This document shows positions 53,985 through 64,000 of a DNA stretch of 64,000 nucleotides, one piece after another. The stretch comes from Ailurus styani (taxonomy: Eukaryota; Chordata; Mammalia; Carnivora; Ailuridae): NCBI GenBank assembly GCA_002007465.1, contig LNAC01000102.1, positions 1,975,703 to 2,039,702 of the forward strand, read 5' to 3'. The notes under the pieces are model-generated. The model was not told the origin of the DNA and made no database searches. It saw nothing but the letters and a program-made list of their open reading frames with translations. The first letter of the stretch is position 1. Every line of letters begins with the position of its first letter. The position numbers were made by a program, and so were the translations under genes.

Positions 53985-54225
53985 TGACATCACTGGCATT
54001 CCCTCCACCTAGAGTATTATTTTCCTCATCTCTTCAGAAGTATGTCTTACCCTTCCTTCAAGGTCTAATTTATTTTTTTATTTTTAATTTTAATTTTTAT
54101 TTTTTATCATGTTCAATTAGCCGACATATTCAAGGTCCATTTTAGATACCACTTGCACCATTCAAATTCCCCCTTTCCCTTAAGTAAATGCAAACTTGCC
54201 TCTTTCCCAAATAAAGAATTAGTAC
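53985..54225 (+). repeat. L2 LINE fragment
   Basis: 'cactggcattccctccacct', 'ccttccttcaaggtc' and 'cattttagataccacttgca' form the L2 sense pattern once the 63-bp insertion at 54,066-54,128 is removed. Confidence 0.6.
54057..54137 (-). mobile_element. 63-bp L1 insertion with 9-bp TSD
   Basis: T-rich tail plus the terminal antisense L1 3' UTR 'tatcatgttcaattagccga'. The TSD 'ttcaaggtc' lies at 54057-54065 and 54129-54137. It splits the L2 fragment exactly. Confidence 0.75.
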
Positions 54226-54440
54226 TTCTTTCAGTATTTTATTTATTTATTTAAAAGATTTTACTTATTTAAAAGAGAGGGAGCATGAGCATTGGGAGGG
54301 AGAGAGAGAGGGACAAGCAAATTCCCTCTTGAGCACAGAGCCTGACATGGGGCTCCATCCAGAGCCCTGAGATCATGCCCTGAGCTGAAGTCAGATGCTT
54401 AACTGACTGAGCCACCCAGGTGCCCCTTTCTTTCAGTATT
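54226..54440 (-). mobile_element. CAN-SINE with 13-bp TSD
   Basis: A perfect TSD 'ttctttcagtatt' at 54226-54238 and 54428-54440. The antisense body has 'gagatcatgccctgagctga' and the head 'actgagccacccaggtgccc'. Confidence 0.95.
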
Positions 54441-54610
54441 GTAAATTAATTGTCTACTATGTGGCAAGCATGTGCTAGAGGCAAAGGATTTTTTAAAAAA
54501 TTGAAAACATGGTCTCTTCCCTCTAGGAAATTGCATGTTAGTGGAGAGATAGATACATAAACCAAAAGATGCAATAAAATGGCTTGTACTAACATTAAGG
54601 TGACATATAA
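54441..54610 (-). repeat. L2 3' end (antisense)
   Basis: 'ctactatgtggcaagcatgt', 'acatggtctcttccctctag' and 'gtggagagatagatacataa' match the antisense L2 3' region. Confidence 0.55.
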
Positions 54611-54839
54611 GTAATTGCCCAGTCTGGGTCATTTTTGAGAATGAAAGGGCAAATTAATAACAATGCTTTGACAATAAGCATGACCTGGGCCTATCCTGGC
54701 AAATCCAGATGTATGGTCGTGCTATGTTTATGAATCTGTGTTGCTGGTGAAGGTGCTTATAGAAAGAGTAGCTAAGCCTAGGGAGGGAAGCTTGTAATGT
54801 TTATTGCTTTCTGTCTCGTATTACTTCCATTATGCATGC

Positions 54840-54970
54840 ACCTTATTTTTACCACCAGACTGCAAGAATTTTGAAGGTGGGCTCCATATCCTATTCATCA
54901 TCTCACATCCCACTGTGCTCACAGAATACTGCCTTGTAGGTGGTCACTTAATATGTGTTGAATGGATGCA
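54840..54970 (+). repeat. L2 3' terminus
   Basis: 'gaattttgaaggtgggctcc', 'gaatactgccttgtaggtgg' and 'atatgtgttgaatggatg' form the L2 terminus. Confidence 0.6.
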
Positions 54971-56150
54971 TTAGTTTTCCTGTCATGTATCAATGCTCTC
55001 TTCCTGCCACTTTTCAAAATGTGCAGTCATCATTCTCGGGTACATTTCTACTGTTTGTGTATTTTGACTCTCATTTGCTTTTTAAATTCTTTTCTTTATT
55101 TGCAAGATCATTTATTTATAATGTTTATTATTTAGTCTTTTATAAATTCTCTAAGGTTTGTTTGCTGCTGATTAACTGTATGTGGAAGAAACAGAAGAGA
55201 ACCAGAATCGTAAGTCAACAGATGGTGAAAAAAGCAGTCAGATGAGGGGGTCAGAAAATCAATTATACTTTGTGAGAAGGGGAAAAAGGACAGTAAATGG
55301 AAGCCCACTCTTGTCAGAACTCTGATAGTCACTCAGAAAGCCTCTTGAATGTAGAGCTCCTAATTTTAAACTTGAGGGTGAGCGACCACTCGGTCCATCC
55401 CAGCAGCAAACATCCCAAGCTCTGGGACAAAGTGGGGAGGAATTTGGTTTTCTCATCCTTTCCCTATAGCTTCTAAGGGAACTGCCACCCGTTTGGAGCA
55501 GCCCACCTACCCATCTTCCTGGGTGATGAAACCTGCTCCATGTGGAAAAAGGTAGAATAAGAGATCCATGCTGGAAAAAGCTGTGGAAGATGACCCAGGG
55601 CACCTCTTCATTTCCCTGGCGTGTAGGGGGTGGCAGGGGGTGGTAAAACTGGAATCAGATGGGGAGGTGACTCAGCTAAAATGAAATCTGTGGTTTCCAG
55701 CAAGCCAGTCTTGAGAGGAATATTACAGATTTGTAAACATATTGTGACAAATTAGTAAAAACGTGTTGATTTACAGTTTTCTGTAAATAATGACTGTAGT
55801 TTAAATTCTGAAGAACACTAATATTCTGTCAGGCATCCTAAACCTTTTTGGACCCCTCTGTGATCCTCCTGGAGCAGAGCTCTGTGATGCAGAGGATTGA
55901 AGTCCGGGTCTGGTATAGTATCTTCAGTCTTGTTCCTGGGCTCTGGCCATGAAGGGGCGCACCTGTGTGAGGAAACAGCAAGTGTCTGGGCTTGGCTTCT
56001 CATTAAATAACCAAATCCAAGAAGACGGTCTTGGGGAAGGGCCAGGATCAGCAGAAGGTGACTGAGTAACACATGCAAACTAGCTGTCTCTCTATTGTAG
56101 TTTTCTGACCAGCATCAATGATCAGATAAGTGTATCTGATTCAAAGCCTG
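54971..56150. other. Mostly non-repetitive stretch of balanced composition
   Basis: 55,260-55,680 and 55,820-56,080 have higher GC than the surroundings, no repeat landmarks and no convincing open frame. The minus-strand frames at 55259-55603 and 55818-56078 do not resemble known proteins. They are candidates for unique or conserved non-coding sequence. Confidence 0.35.
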
Positions 56151-56159
56151 ACTGTGTCA

Positions 56160-56305
56160 AAGACTTGGAAAGCAACTCTATCTCTTTACACTTTATTTTT
56201 CTCATTCGCAAAGCAGCAACAATATTTGTACTCACAGAGATACTGTAAATTAAAGTACGTAAAATGCTTAGTATGTAGTAAGCACTTAATAAACACGGTG
56301 GATGT
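56160..56305 (+). repeat. MIR SINE 3' half
   Basis: 'tttttctcattcgcaaagca', 'tactcacagagatactgtaa' and 'aatgcttagtatgtagtaag' followed by 'cacttaataaacac' give the MIR 3' half. Confidence 0.75.
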
Positions 56306-57400
56306 GAACATTATTGCTCTTAATGCTACTACTTGGTGTCCCAGACACCAAGTTTTCTAGCATAAAGAATGAGGGGCAAATCAAAGCCAGGAACATATAC
56401 AACCTAGGAATTAATAGATCAATTCACATATCTATTCTTGTACTTCTCATTATTTAGCAAGTCTTAAAAGAATGAAATAGTATTGTTCCTTAGTATCTTT
56501 TCTTGATTGTAAGAAAGACATTTTTCTGACCCTGTTAGTGAAAAGCAGTATTATGAAATAAGAAACAGAAAAAGCTGCTTAAAAGTGACTGTACATGGAA
56601 AACCAGTTTTTAAAAGGTTAAGCAGAGATAAACTGTCTTTTCATAGTTGTGCTCCTTCATATCTAGAACTATCTCTACTTTGGAAATTACAAATTTCTTA
56701 TTTTCAGAATCCTGAGGGTTTTTTAAACTCTTTTAGTCTAGGGAATAAAGGGGGTGCAGCAAAATTTGAGTTAATTAACGTTGTCAAATTGTTCATGCTC
56801 TAAAGGCAGAAGTAATTGGTGCAATTCTGTAAATCTAGTACAGTGTCTTTGGCAAGTAAACATTCTTCCTTTTGAAGATTAAAGCTTAGCTTCTCTGCAA
56901 ATTCACTTAGGGGAAACAAGAGGATTAGAGATCAAGCTATACGACTGATGTTATTCACCAAGGCGCACATGGACACTGGGGCCACCACTCTTGGTATCCC
57001 TCCAGGTTAAATCTTGTAAGAGCAAATCCCATTGTAATGAAAACATCTGAATAATCAAAAGTCACTGGAGCCAGGTGATGGCACTCTTACTGCAATCCTG
57101 TCTACAAAGGAGCAGCAATAGGGGAGTAAGATCTCTCTTGGAGTTTGTGGTAGTAGGATTGAGGGATCGAGCTACATCTCGCTGCGTAATTTAAAAGAAA
57201 ATAGTGGAAAAGCAACAATGAAATAGTGAAGTGAGAGATGGAGGTTGCCATTTCCTTGTCAGCAAGAGAGGAAGTAGCTGCCTTCATTTTGAAGAGCTCA
57301 ATAGACCAGCTGCTTAATCAGTGTCATTCAGGTACAAATTTTGCAAATATGAGTAAAGGGTTTTGATAACATGACATTGTAAGTCACTGAAATCACAATG
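56306..57400. other. No recognised feature
   Basis: No gene or named repeat recognised. Short frames only. Confidence 0.45.
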
Positions 57401-57405
57401 GTGTT

Positions 57406-57639
57406 GAAAATGTATGCTGTTGTTGGGCGCCTGGGTGGCTCAGTGGGTTAAAGCTTCTGCTTTTGGCTCAGGTCATGATCTCAGCGTCCTGGGATCGAGG
57501 CCTGCATCGGGCTCTCTGCTCAGCGGGGAGCCTGCTTCCTCCTCTCCCTGTCTCTCTGCCTGCCTCTCTGCCTACTTGTAATCTCTCTCTCTGTGTCAAA
57601 TAAATTAAAAAAAAATTATTAGAAAATGTATGCTGTTGT
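57406..57639 (+). mobile_element. Young CAN-SINE with 18-bp TSD
   Basis: A perfect TSD 'gaaaatgtatgctgttgt' at 57406-57423 and 57622-57639. The head 'gcgcctgggtggctcagtgg' is intact. The tail is short ('aaataaattaaaaaaaaa'). Confidence 0.97.
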
Positions 57640-58375
57640 CTGTAGCCCAACAATTTCAGAAATCAAGTCTTGAGCAACCATTTTTCAAGACATATATAAC
57701 CTAGCTTTAGGGCAACACACTTCTAAAATCAAGTGTATTCATCAAGAGAATAAAAAATAGATTCAAATAGGAGATGTGGGAGCAAGTTAGCAACTTGAAA
57801 ATATTATGCAGTCTACTTGAAAAATTGTTAAAGTCAACCTCCACTGGTGATAATTTAGGAGAAAGGCAGAGAAAAGAAAGTCCAACTGAGAGGGTAGAAT
57901 TGAATGTATTTGCTATGATAATGAAAACGTCTTTTGATAACCAACAGGAAGGATATTCACATTATCAAATCTGGCATTACCTTAAGTCATTTCTTACTGC
58001 TTGGTGTCTTTCCTGTAACTTCAGTTCTTGGCTGGTGGCCCTAACAGGTGGCTAAAGGCAGAGGGTATGTCACTCAACAGTTTGCAGTTCTTAATTAACA
58101 GAAGCCCTTTGAGGATACTCAGTCTCTAGCTGACATGTGGATTAAAAATGAGTTCACTCTGTAAAGCAAAAATACTGCTTTTTTTTTTTTTGGCTTGAAC
58201 TATTTTCCTAAAATGCTAGGGTCTACTTTTGGGCAAAAGAATCCTGCGTTGATTCTTGGTGTGTATTTTTGGGTTTTTTTTTTTTTTTAGCACAGCCTAG
58301 TCTTAATTAACAATGTATTCATACCAATAAACTTTCATGAGATAACCATTCTGAGCAAGAGGTAGAATTAATAAT
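57640..58375. other. No recognised feature
   Basis: The 93-codon plus-strand frame at 57774-58055 lacks protein resemblance. Two T-runs near 58,175 and 58,275. Confidence 0.4.
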
Positions 58376-58377
58376 AT

Positions 58378-58556
58378 ACTCAAAACCCTTACTATTCAAA
58401 TGTGTCTGCAGATTAGCACATTGGCATCATCTAGAAGAGAAATGCAAAGAAATGCAAGAAATGCAAAATCTTAGGTCTCAGACTTAGTGAATCAGCATTT
58501 TCCAAGATTTCCCTCATATTGATTGATGCTTATGCGTATTAATTTGAGAAACTCTG
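58378..58556. repeat. MER5A-like (hAT-Charlie) fragment
   Basis: 'gcacattggcatcatctaga', 'atgcaaaatcttaggtctca', 'gacttagtgaatcagcattt' and 'taatttgagaaactctga' follow the order of the non-autonomous hAT element MER5A. A local 'aaatgcaaag' triplication is included. Orientation was not settled. Confidence 0.6.
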
Positions 58557-59520
58557 ACTCTAAATGTCAGTAAGGCTTTTCTCTAAGATATTCAGGGTTA
58601 TGCCTCAATGTTTAGAAATACATTAGAATGTTTTTATAGAACTAATTTTTCTGATTTTTACTTAACTTGTAGCTTGGATTATTTACCTTTGAAACTTAGT
58701 TTGAATGTATCTTAATATAATTTTAACCTTTTTTGTTCTTTTTTTTTGAGTTTGATTCGTTTTTTTTCTTGCTCCAGTGTAGGAAGCATGGGTAATTATA
58801 CTGAGTAAACACAGAGTGAATTGAGGAGAACTTGAACCAGAAAAGAAAAAAAAGGATGCCAATCTCTAAGTGCAGTTGCTTACTCAGCTGATTTCAAGGT
58901 TGTAGGGAAGACTTAACTTCTAAAAATGCTCCTATCCCATATTTTAGACTCATGCCTCAAGTTTCTCATTTGTCTTAAGATATTTATATTTGCAAATATA
59001 CCTAGCAGATGCTATAGGCAAATAATTGCCAAAGTATATTCTGAAGTCAGAATGTGTGTTCTTAGCATCTCACTTTGAAGATCAAGAGTTTAGAGGACTC
59101 AATTCCAATTCTTTCTCAGAATGGTTATCTGTGGAATACATAATCTATTAAGCTTGGAATCTGATTCTTGGCATAGGCTCCTCTTTGCATGCACATTAGC
59201 AATTTAAAGACTCTGAGAAGGATTATATTTTGTTTAGCTCAACCTTAACAAACCACTTATCCTATCACATCTATTGAAATCCTATGAAACTCAAATAGAA
59301 AAAGCTCTGATATATGTTACAATGGATTATTTTTACTTGATTGTGAATGAAAGGTGTGAGAGTGAATTTTGATGAAAGGAAGGGCAGTAATCACTTGAGC
59401 AGCAAGGAGGGATTTGAATTGGTGGGGGTATGAACACAGAAAATACGAAGGTTAAGTAACTAATTTTATAATCTAGAGTCCTATGCTTTGGGTTTGTACA
59501 TGAAATGGAGCTTAGGATGG
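58557..59520. other. No recognised feature
   Basis: AT-rich intergenic sequence. Confidence 0.45.
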
Positions 59521-59528
59521 GGAGATTG

Positions 59529-59554
59529 GTGTGTGTGTGTGTGTGTGTGTGTGT
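59529..59554. repeat. (GT)13 microsatellite
   Basis: An uninterrupted GT dinucleotide run, a likely polymorphic marker. Confidence 0.95.
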
Positions 59555-59563
59555 ATTTCGTGT

Positions 59564-59790
59564 AAGAGAGGTAGATGAAGGGCGCCTAGGTGGCTCAGTG
59601 GGTTAAAGCCTCTGCCTTCACCTCAGGTCATGATCTCAGGGTCCTGGGATCGAGGCCTGCATCGGGCTCTCTGCTCAGCAGGGAGCCTGCTTCCTTCTCT
59701 CTCTGCCTGCCTCTCTGCCTACTTGTGATCTCTCTCTCTGTGTCAAATAAATAAAAATCTTTAATAAAAAAAAAAGAGAGGTAGATGAAG
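59564..59790 (+). mobile_element. Young CAN-SINE with 17-bp TSD
   Basis: A perfect TSD 'aagagaggtagatgaag' at 59564-59580 and 59774-59790. The head 'gcgcctaggtggctcagtgg' and the motif 'gcctacttgtgatctctctc' are present. Confidence 0.97.
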
Positions 59791-59999
59791 AGAGAGTTGC
59801 TAATCAAGGAAACTGCTACTTGCAGTTAGTATTTTGTTTATTTTTACTGACCCAGTGAAGAATGCCTGTTTTCCAGAAACGTGGGGACTTAGGTTGACAC
59901 AGGAAAAGAATGTCCTAAGAGGAACTGTTTCCTTAGTGAGCATGAATTGGGGATTCTGGAAATAAAATGTTGTGTATTGGAATCTAATAAGCGGAGACC

Positions 60000-60235
60000 T
60001 AGAGTGGTGGAAAGAGCTCTGGCTTCCATGAGCCAGATCTGGTTTGCATTCGGCATCAACAATGTCTGAATGGCGTTGGACAGACTTCAATGTCTCAGTG
60101 TCATTTCTGTCATTGGCAAAATGCAGAAAACATTAGAGTAATGTTGAGGGTTAGAGACCATAAAGGCACAGCTCCTGATATGAATTAGGTCATATTAGGT
60201 GGTCAATCAATGGTAGCATTATCCTTTGTTCCAAC
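60000..60235 (+). repeat. MIR SINE
   Basis: 'agagtggtggaaagagctct', 'ggcttccatgagccagatct', 'gtcattggcaaaatgcagaa' and 'aggtggtcaatcaatggtag' are the MIR order, with head and 3' half both visible. Confidence 0.75.
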
Positions 60236-60755
60236 TGAGTTCTTACTAGGGACCTATACCGGAAGCTGTGTGTTGTATCCGGGGAGTTAGACGTGATGCT
60301 GGCGACAACATTGTATGCCTCAGCCAGACAGATCTGGATAGACCGCTTATAATTTTTCATAGATTACTGAGATAAAATAATGCAAAGCAATTTCATGTGT
60401 GGTCAGACAGATACGTAAAGAAAATGCTGTTTCTTTTTCAACCAGAATTAAAAAAAAACTGCACTTCAAAAATCATATTAGGGCTCAAAGAAATATCTCT
60501 ATTTGTAAAATCCAAATTATTTTCAACCCCTTCACCCTTACATGTTTTCTTCACTGAGAGTTAAGCTAAAACATTTAACTTGAAATACTAATTTTTTAAA
60601 TTCTTAAAGTTACACAAGCGCATTGTTGAAAGAATCAAGAAATTCATAAGGCTTACAGTTAACTGTCTTCTTCCCTAGGTCTTAGTTCCTCTTTTTCCCA
60701 CTAAAAGTTTTTGACTATGTTTCAAAAGTGTTTTATGCACATGTTATCATGTACA
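60236..60755. other. No recognised feature
   Basis: Mixed AT-rich sequence. 60,240-60,360 is slightly GC-richer with no recognised content. Confidence 0.4.
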
Positions 60756-60757
60756 TT

Positions 60758-60999
60758 TATTTTATGTACATTCTTTTTTTCTTTTTTTTAAGTTTTTATT
60801 TACTTATTTGAGAGAGAGAGTGAGCATGCACAGACTCGTGCACAAGCTGGGGGACGTCGGGGCAGAAGGAGAAGCAGACTCCCCGGTGAGCAGGGAACCA
60901 GACTGTGGGACTCCATCCCAGGGTCCCGGGAACATGACCTGCAAAGGCAGATGCTTAACTGGCTGAGCCACCCAGGCACCCTATTCTATATACATTCTT
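60758..60999 (-). mobile_element. Older CAN-SINE
   Basis: 'aagtttttatttacttattt', 'gagaagcagactccccggtg', 'gggaacatgacctgcaaagg' and the head 'gctgagccacccaggcaccc'. The TSD around 'tacattctt' is imperfect (60,758-60,774 against 60,983-60,999). Confidence 0.9.
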
Positions 61000-61885
61000 A
61001 ATGCAAAGTAGTATGCCACATACTGTAATTTATTTTAATAAATCTTGGAGATGCTGCGCTTTTCAGTGTTAATAAAATTTCATTGTATGTCCTGAGTAGT
61101 ACCCAGTTAGACATTGAGATTATTTTCAATCTTCTACTGTACTTAACAATGCCTCCATAAACATACTAATAAATATTTCAATTTGCAAATACACAACTGT
61201 AGTGGAAGAGTAAATTTCTTGAAATACAATTGCTAGGACTTGAGTGTGCATTTTTATATTGGTAGTTAGTGCCCAGCTGCTTTCTGAAGAGAGCTGTCCA
61301 TTCTACTAGCAATGGATGAAGTACCATTTTCCTACAAAGCATTGTCAATTTCCCACCAGATAGGTATGTCATTGTAGTTTAAATTTGCTTTTCTTTTATT
61401 GTGAATGAGACTTAACATCTTCATATATATTTAAGATATTTCAGATCTTCATGTTTTTTCCTTCTGTGAACTGTCCAGTCATGCTTTTGTTCATAATTTC
61501 TTATACTGTCCATTGTTTTGGGAGATACATAGCAGGTTAATTAGCCCATTATCTCTAATGTAAGTTGTTAATATGTATTTTATAGGTTGACTTTATTTAC
61601 ACTGCTTTTGTGATTGGTTTTTATATTTATATAGTCTCATTTCTCTATCTTTTCTTCCACATCTGAGTTTTGTGTCATAGTAAAGTTTTATTCTCTTGTG
61701 ATTTCTTATTGCACATTTACAGAATGTTTTCACATGTTAATTGTTGACTTATCTGGATTGTGACTTGTTTTGGTGTAAGGAATGAGATGGATCTAGTGGT
61801 GTTTGTTTTTTTTTTTTTTTCCCCAAATATCTCTCTAATTTTCTCAATACAAGAGTTGACTGGTACCTTTTTCTCTGCTGATACA
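61000..61885 (-). repeat. Ancient L1M (L1ME/HAL1-like), antisense, part 1
   Basis: 'attttcaatcttctactgta', 'aatttcttgaaatacaattg', 'caatttcccaccagataggt' and 'tttaaatttgcttttctttt' followed by 'gaatgagatggatctagtgg' are antisense L1 ORF2 landmarks in order from C-terminus to RT. Confidence 0.75.
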
Positions 61886-62640
61886 CATTGCCAACAGGAA
61901 CAGCTGGGGTCTAGGCAGGGACACAGAAATCACTCTAGGTATTACAGAGCATTTATGTAGGGAATGTGTTACATAGGTGGAGGAAATAGGGGTACCAAAT
62001 AGAGGGCAGAGATTAGCAACAGCAGGAAGTTGATACCACTCCTGCTGTTGTAGTGATAAGGCAAGAAGTTAGTGATCAGGGACGCCGGGTGGCTCAGTGG
62101 GTTAAGCCTCTGCCTTCCACTCAGGTCATGATCTCAGGGTCCTGGGATCGAGCCCCACATCGGGCTCTCTGCTCAGCAGGGAGCCTGCTTCCCCCCCATC
62201 CTCTCTGCCTGCCTCTCTACCTACTTGTGATCTCTCTCTCATTCAAATAAATAAGTAAAAATCTTAAAAAAAAAAAAAAAAAGAAGAAGAAGAAGAAGAA
62301 GTTAGTGATCAGAGCCAGGAAGTCAATGCTCCCGTTAAGAGACAACCATTTCAAGGGATGTTCATTAGGAACTGAGATCCTGGAAATAGCGGCTGTCCCA
62401 CAGGATCAGGAGCCATGCAGAGAGAGTACCTGAGATATAACTTGGATTTTCCCCCTTCCTCCCTGCCAGCCTCTGCCAATGTCTTTTGTTGCATGAACCC
62501 AGCCAGAAGACTATAAACACAGAGGAGTCTGGGAAATGTAGTTCTATGCCATTCACATAAGAGAAAAGCAGGTGTGGGGTGTTGGGGATATCAGAACAAA
62601 GACTCAGTTCACCAACATGCCATTCGTTTTGCTCCATTAA
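61886..62640. repeat. Unnamed old repeat split by a SINE
   Basis: It interrupts the L1M. 'tagagggcagagattagcaac', 'gccagcctctgccaatg' and 'gtctgggaaatgtagttcta' are phrases of a mammalian repeat that I cannot name firmly. The SINE at 62,080-62,295 lies in its middle. Confidence 0.4.
62063..62312 (+). mobile_element. Young CAN-SINE with (GAA)n tail and 17-bp TSD
   Basis: A perfect TSD 'aagaagttagtgatcag' at 62063-62079 and 62296-62312. The head is 'acgccgggtggctcagtggg'. The tail is A17 followed by (AAG)n, which probably grew from the first bases of the TSD. Confidence 0.97.
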
Positions 62641-63890
62641 TTGTCTACCTATTAGTGTCCAAACTACACTTTTTTGTGGGCGTTTTGTGAAATATTTTTT
62701 CCACCTCGGAAGACTAATTCCTCATTATTGTCCTTCAAGTTGAATTTGCCTGATTTTTCACAAGCTGTTTTTCCGAACAAAATTCACTATCAGCTTTACT
62801 TCTAAAAATATCCTCTTGTAATGTTATTGTATTCATATTAAATATATAGATTCATTTAGGAATAACTGATATTTATAGGATGTTAAAAATTCATATAAAG
62901 AAATTGAGTGTATCTTTCTATTTACTCAAGATTTGTTTGGGTTTAAAGTTTGGGTTTAAAGTTTGTATAGATTCTACATGTTTATTTCTAGGAATCATCC
63001 CCTTTGTGGTTGTTTTGGTACTACTGTTTTAGGATATTTTCTTCCATAATATGTTTTTATCTGGCTGTTGATGACTATAGGAAGTCTATGTCGTGTATAA
63101 TCATTTTGTAACTAATCCCCTTACAGAATTGTTGGTAATAGTTTCCAGTTGATTCTCTTGAACTTTTTACATGTCTGCTATTATCAACTGCAGACAACGG
63201 TTTTATTTTCTTTCTAAATTTTATAATTCTTATTTCCCCTTTTGTCAAATTGTGTTTGCCATTTCCTCCAGAACAATGTTCAGACATTTTGGTGATAGTG
63301 GCCATCATTGCCTGACTCTTTATTTGAATAGGAATGATTTCTCTGTATCAAACACTCTAATGGTGCTTTTTATGGATTTCTTTCCACTGGCGAAATTCAG
63401 AAATCATCTGAGCTCAAATTCTCAAATATTTTTTTCCCCAGAATTATTTTGAAAAATAATCCATATGCAAAGCCTTTTGTAGGGTAGGTCCATGACAAAG
63501 TTCTCTTTTTTTCCCCATGTTAATTAAATAATTTAGAGTTTCTTACATCTTCTGGGAATGATTTTGGTACTTTATATTTTTTCCTGGAAATCATTATTTT
63601 CATGTATGTTTTAAGTTTCATTTGCATAGATTTGAGCAGTGTGACCTCAAATTATTCTTCTCATTTTCTCTGTCTGCCATTATTTACCCGTTGTCATTTC
63701 TTATTTTGTGTACTTATTTTCCTCCTTACTTCTATGAGTAAATTAATGGTATTTTTTCTTTTATTTCTAATCAATAGATACATTTTTAGATTTATTTCTT
63801 AGTTTCATTTTTTTCTAATTTATTAATATGTGGTTCAGCCTCACCTTTATCCTTTTTTTGTTGATTTTTGCTCTTATAGTGGGCTAAACT
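62641..63890 (-). repeat. Ancient L1M, antisense, part 2
   Basis: Continuation of L1 ORF2: 'acatgtttatttctaggaat', 'ggctgttgatgactatagga', 'ccagttgattctcttgaact', 'ttttggtgatagtggccatc', 'attgcctgactctttatttg' (RT region) and 'tttctaatttattaatatgt'. All frames are broken. A 13-bp unit is repeated at about 62,935-62,964 ('gtttgggtttaaa' twice). Confidence 0.75.
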
Positions 63891-64000
63891 TTGAAAATCT
63901 GCTATTTGAGATCTGCAACAGCCAGAATACAGTCCCTGGCTGATATTATACCCCTGTGCATTCCTCGCAGAAATTGGCATCCTTTTATCAAATTCTCTAT

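Noticed and set aside
1..64000. Novel multi-gene biological system
   Set aside because: I looked for clustered coding frames, paired inverted repeats with cargo and conserved RNA structures. The window is repeat-dominated intergenic mammalian DNA with no gene cluster.

Overview
The window is nuclear DNA from a placental mammal, almost certainly a carnivore. About two dozen tRNA-Lys-derived CAN-SINEs (SINEC) lie on both strands, with heads reading like 'cacctgggtggctcag' and CT-rich, AATAAA-rich tails. The many copies containing 'gcctacttgtgatctctc' or 'gcctacttgtaatctctc' point to a caniform and probably a mustelid, which is inference. The sequence is AT-rich. I found no intact protein-coding gene, no full-length functional RNA gene and no operon-like layout. 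The open frames are short and are explained by repeats or chance.

Layout. 1-9,650: old LINE debris (L2, L1M), an MLT1-type LTR, several SINEs and a 33-bp U2 snRNA-derived insertion with perfect 15-bp target-site duplications (TSDs). 9,843-14,940: a carnivore L1 in minus orientation, with its 5' region joined directly to the 3' half of ORF2 and a mutated reverse-transcriptase (RT) catalytic motif. 15,756-17,152: a 200-bp terminal-inverted-repeat element and an MST-type LTR. 18,882-19,715: a 5'-truncated L1 with TSD. 19,900-25,800: L2 fragments, an L1 5'-end fragment, microsatellites and SINEs. 26,590-28,720: an ancient L1M/HAL1 element in plus orientation, broken by a SINE and by an ERV1-like solo LTR. 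29,165-31,130: an antisense ancient LINE interrupted by a GC-rich block (29,838-30,360) that carries a CTCF-like motif and a small minus-strand open frame. 31,740-34,740: an older antisense L1 that received a 5'-inverted (twin-primed) young L1. 34,745-37,290: ancient L1 in plus orientation. 37,500-46,000: MIRs, L2, a decayed CR1/L3 reverse-transcriptase fragment and a poorly classified stretch. 46,300-60,000: many SINEs plus two ultra-short L1 insertions. 60,775-63,890: a long antisense L1M interrupted by an older repeat and a SINE.

The window also contains five single 'n' characters. Four sit between near-identical direct copies of 62-191 bp. These look like unmerged contig overlaps, not biological duplications, so a reader should discount the apparent tandem repeats at 25,805-26,187, 29,665-29,837, 37,132-37,450 and 50,121-50,269.

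There is no cooperating gene system here. The interest lies in retrotransposition scars (U2 fragment, twin priming, 63-bp and 147-bp L1 insertions, nested SINEs), the odd GC-rich island and the assembly artefacts. Family names are from memory of repeat consensus sequences and have not been checked with RepeatMasker or Dfam.
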